Shown here in pieces: positions 27,724 through 34,881 of a stretch of DNA of 44,363 nt. The stretch comes from Acidobacteriota bacterium (GTDB lineage Bacteria; Acidobacteriota; Thermoanaerobaculia; UBA5066): contig JARXKK010000010.1 in the NCBI GenBank assembly GCA_030278895.1, forward strand, positions 1-44,363, given 5' to 3'. A program made the position numbers and the translations under genes. Every line of letters starts with the position of its first letter. Positions within the stretch are counted from its first letter, which is position 1. Below the pieces are notes generated by a model, which searched no databases, was not told the DNA's origin, and saw only the letters and a program-made list of their open reading frames with translations.

Positions 27724-28461
27724 TCAGCGCCGGAATCCCGCGCGCTCGCGCTCCGCGACGAAAGCGTCGATCCGCCCCTGGTCCTTCTCGGAGATCTCCG
27801 TGAAACGGATGCCGAAGGCGGGGTGGAAGTGGTCGAGCTCGGTCGTCCGGCGCATGACCCGGCCCTTCGCGTTCAGGGGCTGGGGATCCTCGGGCAGGAA
27901 GAACTCGATCTCGATGACGCGGCCGATCGCGATGGCACTTTCGATCTCCACGAGGAGACCGTTCTCCGAGACGTTGAGGGTTTTGCCGAGGAGGAGCGTC
28001 CCGTCCGGGCGGCCGTCGCGCACGCGCGCCAGCGTGTTCAGCTCCCGGCGCGCGGGGATGAGCGTGAGCCGCTTCGTCTTGTCGAGAAGCTCGGCGGCCG
28101 GGAACGGCGCGAGCATGAAGTCGTTGATCCCCGGGACGAGCGCCTCTTCGAGGTGCGGGAGGCCGGCGGGCACGACGAGCATCATCGAAACCGTCCGCCA
28201 GTGCGCCTTCTCGCGCAGGCGCCGGCATGCGCCGACGCCGCCGTCCGGCGGGAACGCGGCGTCCAGAATCACGAGGTCGGGGATCTTCTCGGGCGCGATC
28301 ACTTCGAGGTCCTCGACGCTCTCGGCGGCATAGACGGCGTAGCCGGCCAGGGAGAGGACCGAGCCCGCCCCCCTGAGAATTCCGGCAGGAGAACCCGCGA
28401 GCGCGACCTTCTTCTTTGCGAAGGTGCCCGAGCCGCGCGGAAACGTGCCGGAGCTGTCCAT
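27724..28461 (-). CDS. Degenerate receiver domain fused to PilZ domain
   Basis: 245 residues. Residues 18-130 have a CheY-like fold with DLVILDAAFP at the phospho-acceptor position, but the N-terminal acidic pocket (usually DDE) is replaced by KVALAGSPAG, so phosphorylation is doubtful. Residues 140-235 are PilZ-like: an Arg-rich entry (IPARRELNTLARVR), then LNVSENGLLVEIE matching the [D/N]xSxxG c-di-GMP signature. The likely role is c-di-GMP-responsive control, possibly of the acyl/glycan operon that precedes it. Its ATG shares one base with the TGA of the hotdog gene, so it is translated as part of that operon. Confidence 0.8.
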   Translation of the reverse strand: MDSSGTFPRGSGTFAKKKVALAGSPAGILRGAGSVLSLAGYAVYAAESVEDLEVIAPEKIPDLVILDAAFPPDGGVGACRRLREKAHWRTVSMMLVVPAGLPHLEEALVPGINDFMLAPFPAAELLDKTKRLTLIPARRELNTLARVRDGRPDGTLLLGKTLNVSENGLLVEIESAIAIGRVIEIEFFLPEDPQPLNAKGRVMRRTTELDHFHPAFGIRFTEISEKDQGRIDAFVAERERAGFRR

Positions 28462-28859
28462 CAGGCGCTTCCCTGTTTGACGGTCACGGAGCCGCGCGCG
28501 ATCGCGCCGCCGTGCGCGTCGAGAATGACACCGTCAAACTTGACCGTATCCCCGAGCCGGCCGGCGATCGAGACGTCGATCGTGAGGACGTCTCCGGGGA
28601 CGGGCAGCCGCTGGACCGAGAGATCGGAGATGCCGGCGAGAAAGCCCTTCCGCCCGAGCGCCGAGTCACCGCCCTGAAGGAGCAGGGCCGACTGCGCCAC
28701 CAGCTCGGCCAGCACGGCGGTCGGAAATCCCGTCGCACGAACGGCTGCGGCGTCCGCCGTCACCGAGGCACGCACGCGGCCCTCGGCCCGACCGGTCCGT
28801 TCGACCACGCCGTCGGCGAAGCGAAACGGAAAGGCATGCGGCAGGGGCTGGAAGTCCAC
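28461..28859 (-). CDS. FabZ/FabA-like hotdog-fold protein (3-hydroxyacyl-ACP dehydratase-like)
   Basis: 132 residues from the GTG at 28859, five bases after the ACP stop; a GTG at 28895 overlapping ACP is an alternative. LPHAFPFRFADGVVE parallels FabZ LPHRYPFLLVDRV with the catalytic His. FPTAVLAELVAQSALLL parallels the central helix with the catalytic Glu. The usual HFPGxPVMPG stretch before that helix is replaced by AAAVRATGFP, so activity may differ from FabZ. Later strands (GFLAGISDLSVQRLPVPGD, then VTIDVSI-like) fit FabZ well. The adjacent ACP and FabG-like genes point to a dehydration step on an ACP-bound chain. Confidence 0.75.
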   Translation of the reverse strand: MDFQPLPHAFPFRFADGVVERTGRAEGRVRASVTADAAAVRATGFPTAVLAELVAQSALLLQGGDSALGRKGFLAGISDLSVQRLPVPGDVLTIDVSIAGRLGDTVKFDGVILDAHGGAIARGSVTVKQGSA

Positions 28860-28864
28860 CTTCT

Positions 28865-29128
28865 TCAGGCCGCCTTCTGGCGGACGAACGCGCACAGCGC
28901 GTTCACGGAAGCAAAGGCCGTGACGCCCACTTCTTCGTCCTGAACCTTGATGCCGAATTCCTTCTCGACGCCGAGCACGAGCTCGAGGGCGTCGATCGAA
29001 TCGAGGCCCAGGCCGCCGTCCGCGTCGCCGAAAAGCGGCGCGTCGTCGGCGATGGTCGCGGGGTCCATTTCGAGCTTGAGCTGTCTCACGATCAGCTCCT
29101 TGACTCTCTTCTTCAGGTCGTCTGACAA
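28865..29128 (-). CDS. Acyl carrier protein
   Basis: 87 residues. Four-helix ACP fold with GLDSIDALELV, where Ser44 is the phosphopantetheine attachment site (the DSL motif is DSI here). The start is a TTG (29128-29126) five bases after GGGAGGGGAGA; the longer ORF upstream has no ACP character. Its divergence from housekeeping AcpP (PLFGDADGGLGLDS, not the AcpP DLGADSLD) suggests a dedicated carrier. It lies between the FabG-like and hotdog genes. Confidence 0.9.
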   Translation of the reverse strand: MSDDLKKRVKELIVRQLKLEMDPATIADDAPLFGDADGGLGLDSIDALELVLGVEKEFGIKVQDEEVGVTAFASVNALCAFVRQKAA

Positions 29129-29133
29129 GAACG

Positions 29134-29144
29134 TCTCCCCTCCC
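29134..29144 (-). promoter_or_regulatory. Ribosome binding site deciding the TTG start of the ACP gene
   Basis: Minus strand reads GGGAGGGGAGA five bases before TTG. No ATG or GTG nearby would retain the ACP fold with a comparable site. The strong site probably offsets the weak TTG codon. Confidence 0.7.
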
Positions 29145-29193
29145 GGGTTGGCCGGAGCCGAGGAGTATACGAGCGCCGGATTCGGCCGGCTTC

Positions 29194-29943
29194 TCAGCCG
29201 ACGAAGCCTCCGTCGATGCGCACCGTCTGTCCCGTGAGGTACCCCGCGCCGTCCGTGCATAGAAACGAGACGAAGGGGGCGATGTCCTCCGGCCGGCCGA
29301 AGCGCTGCACCGGGACCCGCTTGAGGAAATCCTCGCGGACTTCCTTCGTGAGGAACGAAATCATCTCGGTCTCGACGAATCCGGGGGCGACCGCGTTCAC
29401 GGTGACTCCGTAGGCGCCCACCTCGGCCGCGAGCGACTTCGTGAAGGCGACGAGTGCGCCCTTCGCGGCGGAGTAATTCGTCTGCCCCGCGCTCCCCGAG
29501 AACGCGGCGAGCGACGAGATGTTCACGATGCGGCCCCAGCGGCGCCGCAGCATCCCCCGCATCACGGCCTTCGTCATGCGGAATGTGCCGCCGAGCGCGG
29601 TGTCGAGAACGAGGTTCCAGTTCGCTTCGGGCATGAGAGCGAAGAGGCCGTTCTTCAGGACGGCGGCGTTGTTCACGAGCACGTCAACACCCTCGCGCTC
29701 CTTGTCGAGCCGGTCGACGAGCGCCGCGATGTCGGCTGCCGACGTCACGTCGCACTTCGCGGCCTCCGCGCTGCCGCCTCCGGCCCGGATCGCAAGGGCG
29801 GCAGCCTCGGCGCCGGCCGCGTCCGCGCGGTACGTGAGGACGGCGTGATAACCGTCCGCGGCAAGGTGCTCGCCGATGGCGCGGCCGATGCCGCGCGACG
29901 CGCCGCTGACGAGCGCGACGCGTTTTCGCTGTGATGAATTCAT
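29194..29943 (-). CDS. fabG: 3-oxoacyl-ACP reductase (FabG-like SDR)
   Basis: 249 residues, a classical NAD(P)H-dependent short-chain reductase. SGASRGIGRAIG is the dinucleotide loop, DVLVNNAAV the NNAG block, IVNISSLAAFSG holds the catalytic Ser, and TNYSAAKGALVAFTK the catalytic Tyr/Lys. The C-terminus YLTGQTVRIDGGFVG is FabG-like. It should reduce a 3-ketoacyl-ACP. The ATG overlaps the stop of the acyltransferase gene (ATGA). The Lys/Arg after the Gly loop is consistent with NADPH use, an inference from sequence only. Confidence 0.9.
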   Translation of the reverse strand: MNSSQRKRVALVSGASRGIGRAIGEHLAADGYHAVLTYRADAAGAEAAALAIRAGGGSAEAAKCDVTSAADIAALVDRLDKEREGVDVLVNNAAVLKNGLFALMPEANWNLVLDTALGGTFRMTKAVMRGMLRRRWGRIVNISSLAAFSGSAGQTNYSAAKGALVAFTKSLAAEVGAYGVTVNAVAPGFVETEMISFLTKEVREDFLKRVPVQRFGRPEDIAPFVSFLCTDGAGYLTGQTVRIDGGFVG

Positions 29944-31013
29944 TTTGTTTCGGACCCTCGCGCGTCCTGTGACGCAGTGGCGGCGGCAGAGGCGCGCCTG
30001 GATTTTTCTTCGAATGGGAAGAGGGGAGGAGGGGCCATCTCCTTTGCGAAGGCCGCGATCGAATCCGGATCCTCCAGCGCGCCCTTCGGCATCTGTGCGT
30101 CGCGGACGTTCCAGCGCACGAGCTTCGTCAGCACGTCGCCGGGGCCGACTTCGGCGAACCGGCGCAGCCCTGCATCGCGCATGACCTTCAGGGTCGGTCC
30201 GAAGAGGGACGGAAGAGAGATTTGCTTAGAAAGGACATTAAGAGCGTCCTCCTCGTTCCCCACCCGCCTGCCGAGCATGGGGGCGTAGAGGGCCGCCACG
30301 GGGCGCTTCACCCGCACTCCCCCTTCTAAGAAACTTTGCAGACGATCACAGATAGCAGTGAGTCGACTCGTGTGCATCGGGATCTTTATCTCAAGCAAAA
30401 CTGTCTTCAGCGCCACCGGCCGGAACGCCTCGACCGCCGAAGCGACGAGCGCCCGCTCGCCCGAAAACACGAACTGCGCGGCCGCGTTCTCGGTCGCGAT
30501 CGCGAGGCGCGCGCGATCGGGCGTCAGCGCGCGGAGGATGTCCTCGACCGCCGGCCGCGCGAGCCCGATGACGTACGCCATCCCGCCTTCCAGCTCCCCC
30601 CGCCGCGACGCGTCGGACATGAGGCGCTCGGCCTCCAAGAGGACGTCGAGCGCGGCCCACGTTTCCAGCGAGCCGGCCGCGACGAACGCGGCGTAGGTGC
30701 CGAGGCTGTAGCCGAGGACGGCGGCGGGCTCGAGCCGATGGATGCGCAGGAGGGTCTCGAGCGCCGCGAGAGAAACCGCGAAGACCCCGACCTGGGCGGG
30801 GAGGTCCTCGTGCAGAGTTTTCGCGCCTTCGCCGAAAAATGTGTCGGCGAGGCGCAGCCCCGAGCGTTTTGAGATTTCTTCGAATAGTGAAGAGGCGAAC
30901 TCGTATCTGCGAGCCAGGGCCTCGCCCATACCCGGCTTCTCGGAAAGCTGGCCGGGAAAGAGCGCCGCGAATGCGGACGAGGTGGGCTCCCGCACGACGA
31001 GCGAGGCGTTCAC
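29940..31013 (-). CDS. FabD-like acyltransferase (ACP S-malonyltransferase family)
   Basis: 357 residues. ALFPGQLSEKPGMG is the FabD N-terminus, LGYSLGTYAAFVAAG near residue 104 holds the active-site Ser (GYSLG instead of GHSLG), and IPMHTSRL near 214 holds the catalytic His. The C-terminus carries about 50 extra residues ending in a polar tail. The GYSLG variant and the tail suggest a specialised acyl donor rather than housekeeping malonyl transfer. GTG start overlaps the deacetylase stop (GTGA). The gene contains four AT-rich patches with a shared GATTTCTT/TTCGAA core, unlike its neighbours. Confidence 0.85.
   Translation of the reverse strand: MNASLVVREPTSSAFAALFPGQLSEKPGMGEALARRYEFASSLFEEISKRSGLRLADTFFGEGAKTLHEDLPAQVGVFAVSLAALETLLRIHRLEPAAVLGYSLGTYAAFVAAGSLETWAALDVLLEAERLMSDASRRGELEGGMAYVIGLARPAVEDILRALTPDRARLAIATENAAAQFVFSGERALVASAVEAFRPVALKTVLLEIKIPMHTSRLTAICDRLQSFLEGGVRVKRPVAALYAPMLGRRVGNEEDALNVLSKQISLPSLFGPTLKVMRDAGLRRFAEVGPGDVLTKLVRWNVRDAQMPKGALEDPDSIAAFAKEMAPPPLFPFEEKSRRASAAATASQDARGSETK
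30001..30895. repeat. Four degenerate copies of the AT-rich element within the FabD-like gene
   Basis: Copies at 30001-30024 (GATTTTTCTTCGAATGGGAA...), 30218-30245 (AGATTTGCTTAGAAAGG...), 30321-30340 (minus strand, AAAGTTTCTTAGAAGGG) and 30872-30895 (AGATTTCTTCGAATAGTGAA...). Aligned in one orientation they share GATTTCTTnGAA and a following GAAGAG. They encode different peptides (PFEEKS, LSKQIS, QSFLEGG, LFEEIS), so the likeness is at the DNA level. Confidence 0.45.
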
Positions 31014-31834
31014 GCGGCCCTCGCAGACGATATCGGCGCGAATGTCCAGCGCTTCAGGAACCGCGCCCACCGCCCCTCGGTCCGCGTTCGCCCCGAGAAG
31101 TGGACGAGGCGCTGGACGGGAGACAGGCCCGGCATGGCGGGATGCGCGTCGTCGAACTCCCACGGATGCGCGTAGAGAACAGGCGGGATACCGGCGGCAA
31201 GGGACCGGTCGATCGCGGCCCCCACGCGGCTCTCGCGCGTCAGGCGCGCGCAGACGCCGCCGCCCCACATCGCGCGGAAGCCGAAGAACGTGCCCATGAG
31301 CGGCGGGACCTCCAGGATCGGTCCGGAGGCGGTTTCCAGCATCACGGGACGCGTCGGATTCGACGGCTCTCCCACCGGAGGAGCCGTCGTCAGGGACGAA
31401 TCGAGCGTGAAGCCTTCCTCGACGAGAACCGCGAACGCGGGGTTGCCCGCGCGGAGCATCGACCACTCCGGCGCGCGGAAAGAGGTCACGGGGCTCCCGG
31501 TGATGTCCTGCAGCGTGCCGCGGCTCTTCCGAACGTCCTCGCGGAACTCGGGGAGCGTCATCTCGAAGACCCGGCGGTGGACGTCGCCGTGGCAGCCGAT
31601 CTCGTAGCCGGCGTCCGCGATCCGCCGCACGAGCGCCGGGCTCTGCCGCGCGATCCAGCCGAGGACGAAAAACGTCGCGCGAGAGCCCGTCCCGTCGAGC
31701 AGCGCGAGGATGCTCTCGACGCCGGCGTGCACGCGCTTCTCCCGGCCGGCCCACGTGGCGGGGTCGGAATAAAGGGGATGCCCGCAGACGTGGAACCAGT
31801 CCTCTACGTCGACGGTCAGGATGGGAGAGACCAC
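31010..31834 (-). CDS. Polysaccharide deacetylase (NodB fold, DUF3473-like subfamily)
   Basis: 274 residues from the GTG at 31834. ILTVDVEDWFHVCGH at the N-terminus is the metal-binding/catalytic Asp block typical of the PEP-CTERM/exopolysaccharide-locus subfamily. SRATFFVLGWIA, EIGCHGDVHRR (His ligands HxxxH) and TSFRAPEWSM (catalytic Arg/Pro region) follow; LYAHPWEFDDAHP is near the C-terminus. Expected to deacetylate an N-acetylated glycan or lipid-linked sugar. No signal peptide, so it acts in the cytoplasm or at its membrane face. Seven bases follow the GT2 stop, and the stop overlaps the acyltransferase start. Confidence 0.88.
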   Translation of the reverse strand: MVSPILTVDVEDWFHVCGHPLYSDPATWAGREKRVHAGVESILALLDGTGSRATFFVLGWIARQSPALVRRIADAGYEIGCHGDVHRRVFEMTLPEFREDVRKSRGTLQDITGSPVTSFRAPEWSMLRAGNPAFAVLVEEGFTLDSSLTTAPPVGEPSNPTRPVMLETASGPILEVPPLMGTFFGFRAMWGGGVCARLTRESRVGAAIDRSLAAGIPPVLYAHPWEFDDAHPAMPGLSPVQRLVHFSGRTRTEGRWARFLKRWTFAPISSARAA

Positions 31835-31841
31835 CTGACGA

Positions 31842-32531
31842 TTATGACGCGTCGGAATCCAGCGTCTTGTAATAGACCGACAGCCACGACGTGATCCAGG
31901 TGTCGCGGAACGGGCGGTAGTGCGACCGAGCGCCGTAGATCGTCCGCACGGGCACCGCCGCGAACCGCCGGACCCGGGGCGCGGCCTTGATGAGGATCTC
32001 GTTTTCGATGGAATACCGCTCCGCGCGGAGGCGCAGCTGCCGGAGGAGGCCCGCCGCAATGACCCGGTAGCCGGACTGGCCGTCCTCGACGGGCAATCCC
32101 GTCATGCGCGACAGCACCTTGTCCCCGATCGTGTTCGCCCAGTAATTTTTCGCCGGCATCGTGGCCGCGTCCTTCAAACGCGACCCGATGACGAAGTCCG
32201 CGCCTCCCCGGGCGGTCGCGAGGAGCGCCGGGAGGTCGTCCGGATCGTGCTGGCCGTCCGCGTCCACGAACGCGACATGCGTGAACTCGCGCATGAGGAG
32301 GTCGGCGAGGCCGTCGCGAAGCGCCGAGCCCTTGCCCCCGTTTTTCGGGCGTTCCAGCACCCGCGCGCCCGCGGCCCGGGCCCCGTCCGCGGTGCCATCC
32401 CGGCTGCCGTCGTCCACGACGAGGACTTCGCCGACGTGCGCCCGGAGACCCCTGACGACGCCGCCGACCGTGCTGGAGCAGCGATAGGCGGGAACGAGGG
32501 CGGCCGGGACGAAAAGAAGATCACCTGACAT
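31842..32531 (-). CDS. Family 2 glycosyltransferase (polyprenyl-phosphate hexose synthase-like)
   Basis: 229 residues, GT-A fold: ALVPAYRCSSTVGGVV, EVLVVDDGSRDGTADGA, FVDADGQHDPDDLPALL (DxD-type metal site) and EDGQSGYRVI. The layout resembles dolichyl-phosphate mannose synthase-like GT2 enzymes without membrane anchors. It probably transfers a hexose to a lipid or polyprenyl phosphate. It opens the operon, with no obvious ribosome binding site before its ATG, 55 bp from nuoA across a divergent gap that contains the Rex operator. Confidence 0.88.
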   Translation of the reverse strand: MSGDLLFVPAALVPAYRCSSTVGGVVRGLRAHVGEVLVVDDGSRDGTADGARAAGARVLERPKNGGKGSALRDGLADLLMREFTHVAFVDADGQHDPDDLPALLATARGGADFVIGSRLKDAATMPAKNYWANTIGDKVLSRMTGLPVEDGQSGYRVIAAGLLRQLRLRAERYSIENEILIKAAPRVRRFAAVPVRTIYGARSHYRPFRDTWITSWLSVYYKTLDSDAS

Positions 32532-32543
32532 GCGAATGAGGGG

Positions 32544-32572
32544 TTGACGAACGAGCCAACTTTGTGAAAAGT
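32544..32572 (+). promoter_or_regulatory. Probable promoter of the nuo operon
   Basis: TTGACG at 32544-32549 matches 5 of 6 bases of a -35. After 17 nt the -10 position (32567-32572) reads AAAAGT, a weak box that lies inside the Rex operator. Such overlap would let Rex block RNA polymerase. Start codon of nuoA follows at 32587. Confidence 0.45.
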
Positions 32573-32579
32573 ATCACGA
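32562..32579. promoter_or_regulatory. Rex operator (ROP) upstream of nuoA
   Basis: Text TTGTGAAAAGTATCACGA. The known Rex consensus is TTGTGAA-WWWW-TTCACAA; this agrees at 15-16 of 18 positions, and the half-sites TTGTGA and TCACGA are inverted repeats with one mismatch. It covers the predicted -10 of nuo and lies 8 bp before the nuoA ATG. The rex gene closes the same operon. Confidence 0.8.
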
Positions 32580-32586
32580 GCATCGC

Positions 32587-32949
32587 ATGGGCACGCCGCT
32601 CGCTTTCCTGCCGATCCTGCTCATGCTCATGGGCGCCCTCGTCGTCGGCGTCGTTCTGCTGAGCCTGAACGCTCTTTTGGGCCGGAAAATCCGCACGAAA
32701 CGAAAGCTCTCACCCTTCGAGAGCGGCATGCCGCTTCTGGACGACAGCCACAAGCGCATCAGCGTCAAGTTTTTCATCGTCGCGATGATCTTCATCCTGT
32801 TCGACGTCGAAGCGGCGTTCCTCTACCCCTGGGCCGTCGTGTTCCGGCAAGGCGGCTGGCCGGTCTTCGTCGAAATGCTCGTGTTCGTCGGCGTCCTCTT
32901 CCTCGGGTTTGCCTACCTCTGGAAGAAGGGCGCGTTCGACTGGGATTGA
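32587..32949 (+). CDS. nuoA: NADH-quinone oxidoreductase subunit A
   Basis: 120 residues with three membrane helices (about 5-28, 62-82, 92-112). KLSPFESGMPLLDDSHKRISVKF minus its last residues is the conserved loop, and FILFDVEAAFLYPW is the family block with the acidic residues of TM2. First gene of the nuo operon; a weak GAG precedes the ATG by nine bases. nuoE follows after one base, whereas nuoB would normally follow. Confidence 0.96.
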   Translation: MGTPLAFLPILLMLMGALVVGVVLLSLNALLGRKIRTKRKLSPFESGMPLLDDSHKRISVKFFIVAMIFILFDVEAAFLYPWAVVFRQGGWPVFVEMLVFVGVLFLGFAYLWKKGAFDWD

Positions 32950-32950
32950 C

Positions 32951-33508
32951 ATGAGCGGCGGACAGAACCTTCCCGTGGCCGAACAGGCCGGAAACCCTCG
33001 CGTAGGCGAGCACGGCGCGCTTTCGTGCGGCCGGACCCTTTCGTTTTCGCGCGAGACGCGCGCCGACTTCGACCGCCTCCTCGGGCGCTACCCGACGAAG
33101 CAGGCCGCGCTGCTACCGACGCTCTGGCTCGCGCAGCGCGAGTGGGGATGGATCTCGCGGGAAGCCGTGGACTACGTCGCCACGCTTCTCGAGCTCGCGC
33201 CGGCATTCGTGTGGGGCGTCGTGACGTTCTACACGATGTACAACCGGGCGCCGGTCGGAAAGCACCTCATTCAGGTCTGCACGTCGATTTCCTGTCACCT
33301 GAACGGCGCCGAAGAGGTCTTCCACGAGTGCAAGAAGCGACTCGGCGGGCTCAAGACGGGCGAGGTCTCATCGGACGGGAAGTTCACCGTCGTCGAGGTG
33401 GAGTGCCTCGCACAGTGCGACAAGGCACCTGCGGTGATGGTCAACGATGACGACTACTTCGTGATCACGAAGGACAAGCTCGACGCCTTCCTCGGAGGCC
33501 TGAAATGA
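32951..33508 (+). CDS. nuoE: NADH-quinone oxidoreductase subunit E (24 kDa, [2Fe-2S])
   Basis: 185 residues from the ATG at 32951. A thioredoxin-like ferredoxin: QVCTSISCHLNGAEEV near residue 110 and VEVECLAQCDKAPAVMVND near 150 provide the four Cys ligands of cluster N1a. Helical N-terminus with LPTLWLAQREWGWIS is typical. It forms the NADH-input module with NuoF and NuoG. nuoF starts inside the stop (ATGA overlap). Confidence 0.96.
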   Translation: MSGGQNLPVAEQAGNPRVGEHGALSCGRTLSFSRETRADFDRLLGRYPTKQAALLPTLWLAQREWGWISREAVDYVATLLELAPAFVWGVVTFYTMYNRAPVGKHLIQVCTSISCHLNGAEEVFHECKKRLGGLKTGEVSSDGKFTVVEVECLAQCDKAPAVMVNDDDYFVITKDKLDAFLGGLK

Positions 33509-34881
33509 GCGGCCTCTCCCCCGCTCCGCCGGTCCTCCTCGCCCGAATCGGCAAACCGAACTCGGTCTCCCTCGACTCTTATGTCGCGGACGGCGGCTAT
33601 GCGTCATGGAAAAAGGTCCTCGAGGGAGTGAAGGGCGGCGAGTGGACGCCCGCGAAGGTCACGGACATGGTGAAGGCCTCGGGCCTCCGCGGCCGCGGCG
33701 GCGCGGGATTTCCCTGCGGCATGAAGTGGACGTTCGTCCCGACGAAGGAGAAGCGCGGCGACAAGCCCGTCTACCTTCTCTGCAACGCGGACGAATCCGA
33801 GCCCGGCACCTTCAAGGACCGGCTCCTGATCGAGAAGGACCCCCACCAGATCCTCGAAGGGATGATGCTCGCGAGCTTCGCCCTCGACGTGAAGCACGCC
33901 TACATCTACATCCGGGGAGAGATGGTCCACGGCGCCGAGATCCTCGACAAGGCTGTCGCCGAGGCGCATGAAAAGGGCTTCCTCGGGACCGACGTCCTCG
34001 GCTCCGGCGTGGACCTGACGATCACGGTTCACCGCGGCGCGGGCGCCTACATCTGCGGTGAGGAGACGGCGCTCATCGAGAGTCTCGAGGGCAAGCGCGG
34101 ACACCCGCGCATCAAGCCGCCCTTTCCCGCCGTCTCGGGTGCGTGGGGCTGCCCGACGGTCGTGAACAACGTCGAGACCCTTTCGTGCGTCAAGCACATC
34201 GTGGACCGCGGCGCCGAGTGGTTCAAGGGAGTGGGCCGCAACGAGAAGAACACCGGGCCGAAGCTCTACTGCGTTTCCGGCCACGTCGAGAAGCCCGGCG
34301 TCTACGAAGCTCCGACGGGAATCCCCTGGGAGGAACTTCTCGCGCTCGCCGGCGGCGTCCGCGGCGGGCGGAAGCTCAAGGCCGTCATTCCCGGAGGCTC
34401 TTCGGCCCCGATGCTCACGGCGGCCGAGATCGCGGGAGTTCCAATGGACTTCGACGGTCTCGTCGCCGCCAAGTCGATGTTCGGCTCGGCGGGGATCATC
34501 GTGATGGACGAGACCACGGACATCCCGAAGGCCGTCACGAACATCGCGAAGTTCTACGCGCACGAGTCCTGCGGGCAGTGCACGCCCTGCCGCGAAGGCA
34601 CGCCCTGGCTCCTCAAGATGCTCCGGCGCATCGTGAACGGCGAGGGAAAGAAGTCAGACCTCGACCTCCTCCTTCAGATCTCGAACCAGATGGGGAACGG
34701 CATGACGATCTGCGTCTTCTCGGACGCCGCGATCGCGCCGGTGATCTCCGGAATCACGAAGTTCCGCGGGGAATTCGAAGCGTACATAGAGAAATCCACG
34801 AAGCCGGAATTCGAGCAGAAAGCCCCGACGGATTTGACGAACGAAATCGCAGACCGCAAGGCTGCAGGAATTCATTCCTGA
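33505..34881 (+). CDS. nuoF: NADH-quinone oxidoreductase subunit F (51 kDa, FMN, N3)
   Basis: 458 residues. SGLRGRGGAGFPCGMKW is the FMN/NADH glycine loop, CNADESEPGTFKDR contacts FMN, and AYICGEETALIES is conserved. ESCGQCTPCREG near residue 353 plus the later MTICVFSDAA Cys ligate the N3 [4Fe-4S] cluster. It accepts electrons from NADH. Coupled by overlap to nuoE and to nuoG (TGATG). Confidence 0.97.
   Translation: MSGLSPAPPVLLARIGKPNSVSLDSYVADGGYASWKKVLEGVKGGEWTPAKVTDMVKASGLRGRGGAGFPCGMKWTFVPTKEKRGDKPVYLLCNADESEPGTFKDRLLIEKDPHQILEGMMLASFALDVKHAYIYIRGEMVHGAEILDKAVAEAHEKGFLGTDVLGSGVDLTITVHRGAGAYICGEETALIESLEGKRGHPRIKPPFPAVSGAWGCPTVVNNVETLSCVKHIVDRGAEWFKGVGRNEKNTGPKLYCVSGHVEKPGVYEAPTGIPWEELLALAGGVRGGRKLKAVIPGGSSAPMLTAAEIAGVPMDFDGLVAAKSMFGSAGIIVMDETTDIPKAVTNIAKFYAHESCGQCTPCREGTPWLLKMLRRIVNGEGKKSDLDLLLQISNQMGNGMTICVFSDAAIAPVISGITKFRGEFEAYIEKSTKPEFEQKAPTDLTNEIADRKAAGIHS

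Noticed and set aside
29999-30900. AT-rich patches in the FabD-like gene as insertions that break the protein
   Set aside because: The encoded peptides (for example LFEEISKRSG) fit normal FabD-fold positions, so the gene is intact; the repeat is reported as a DNA-level pattern only.
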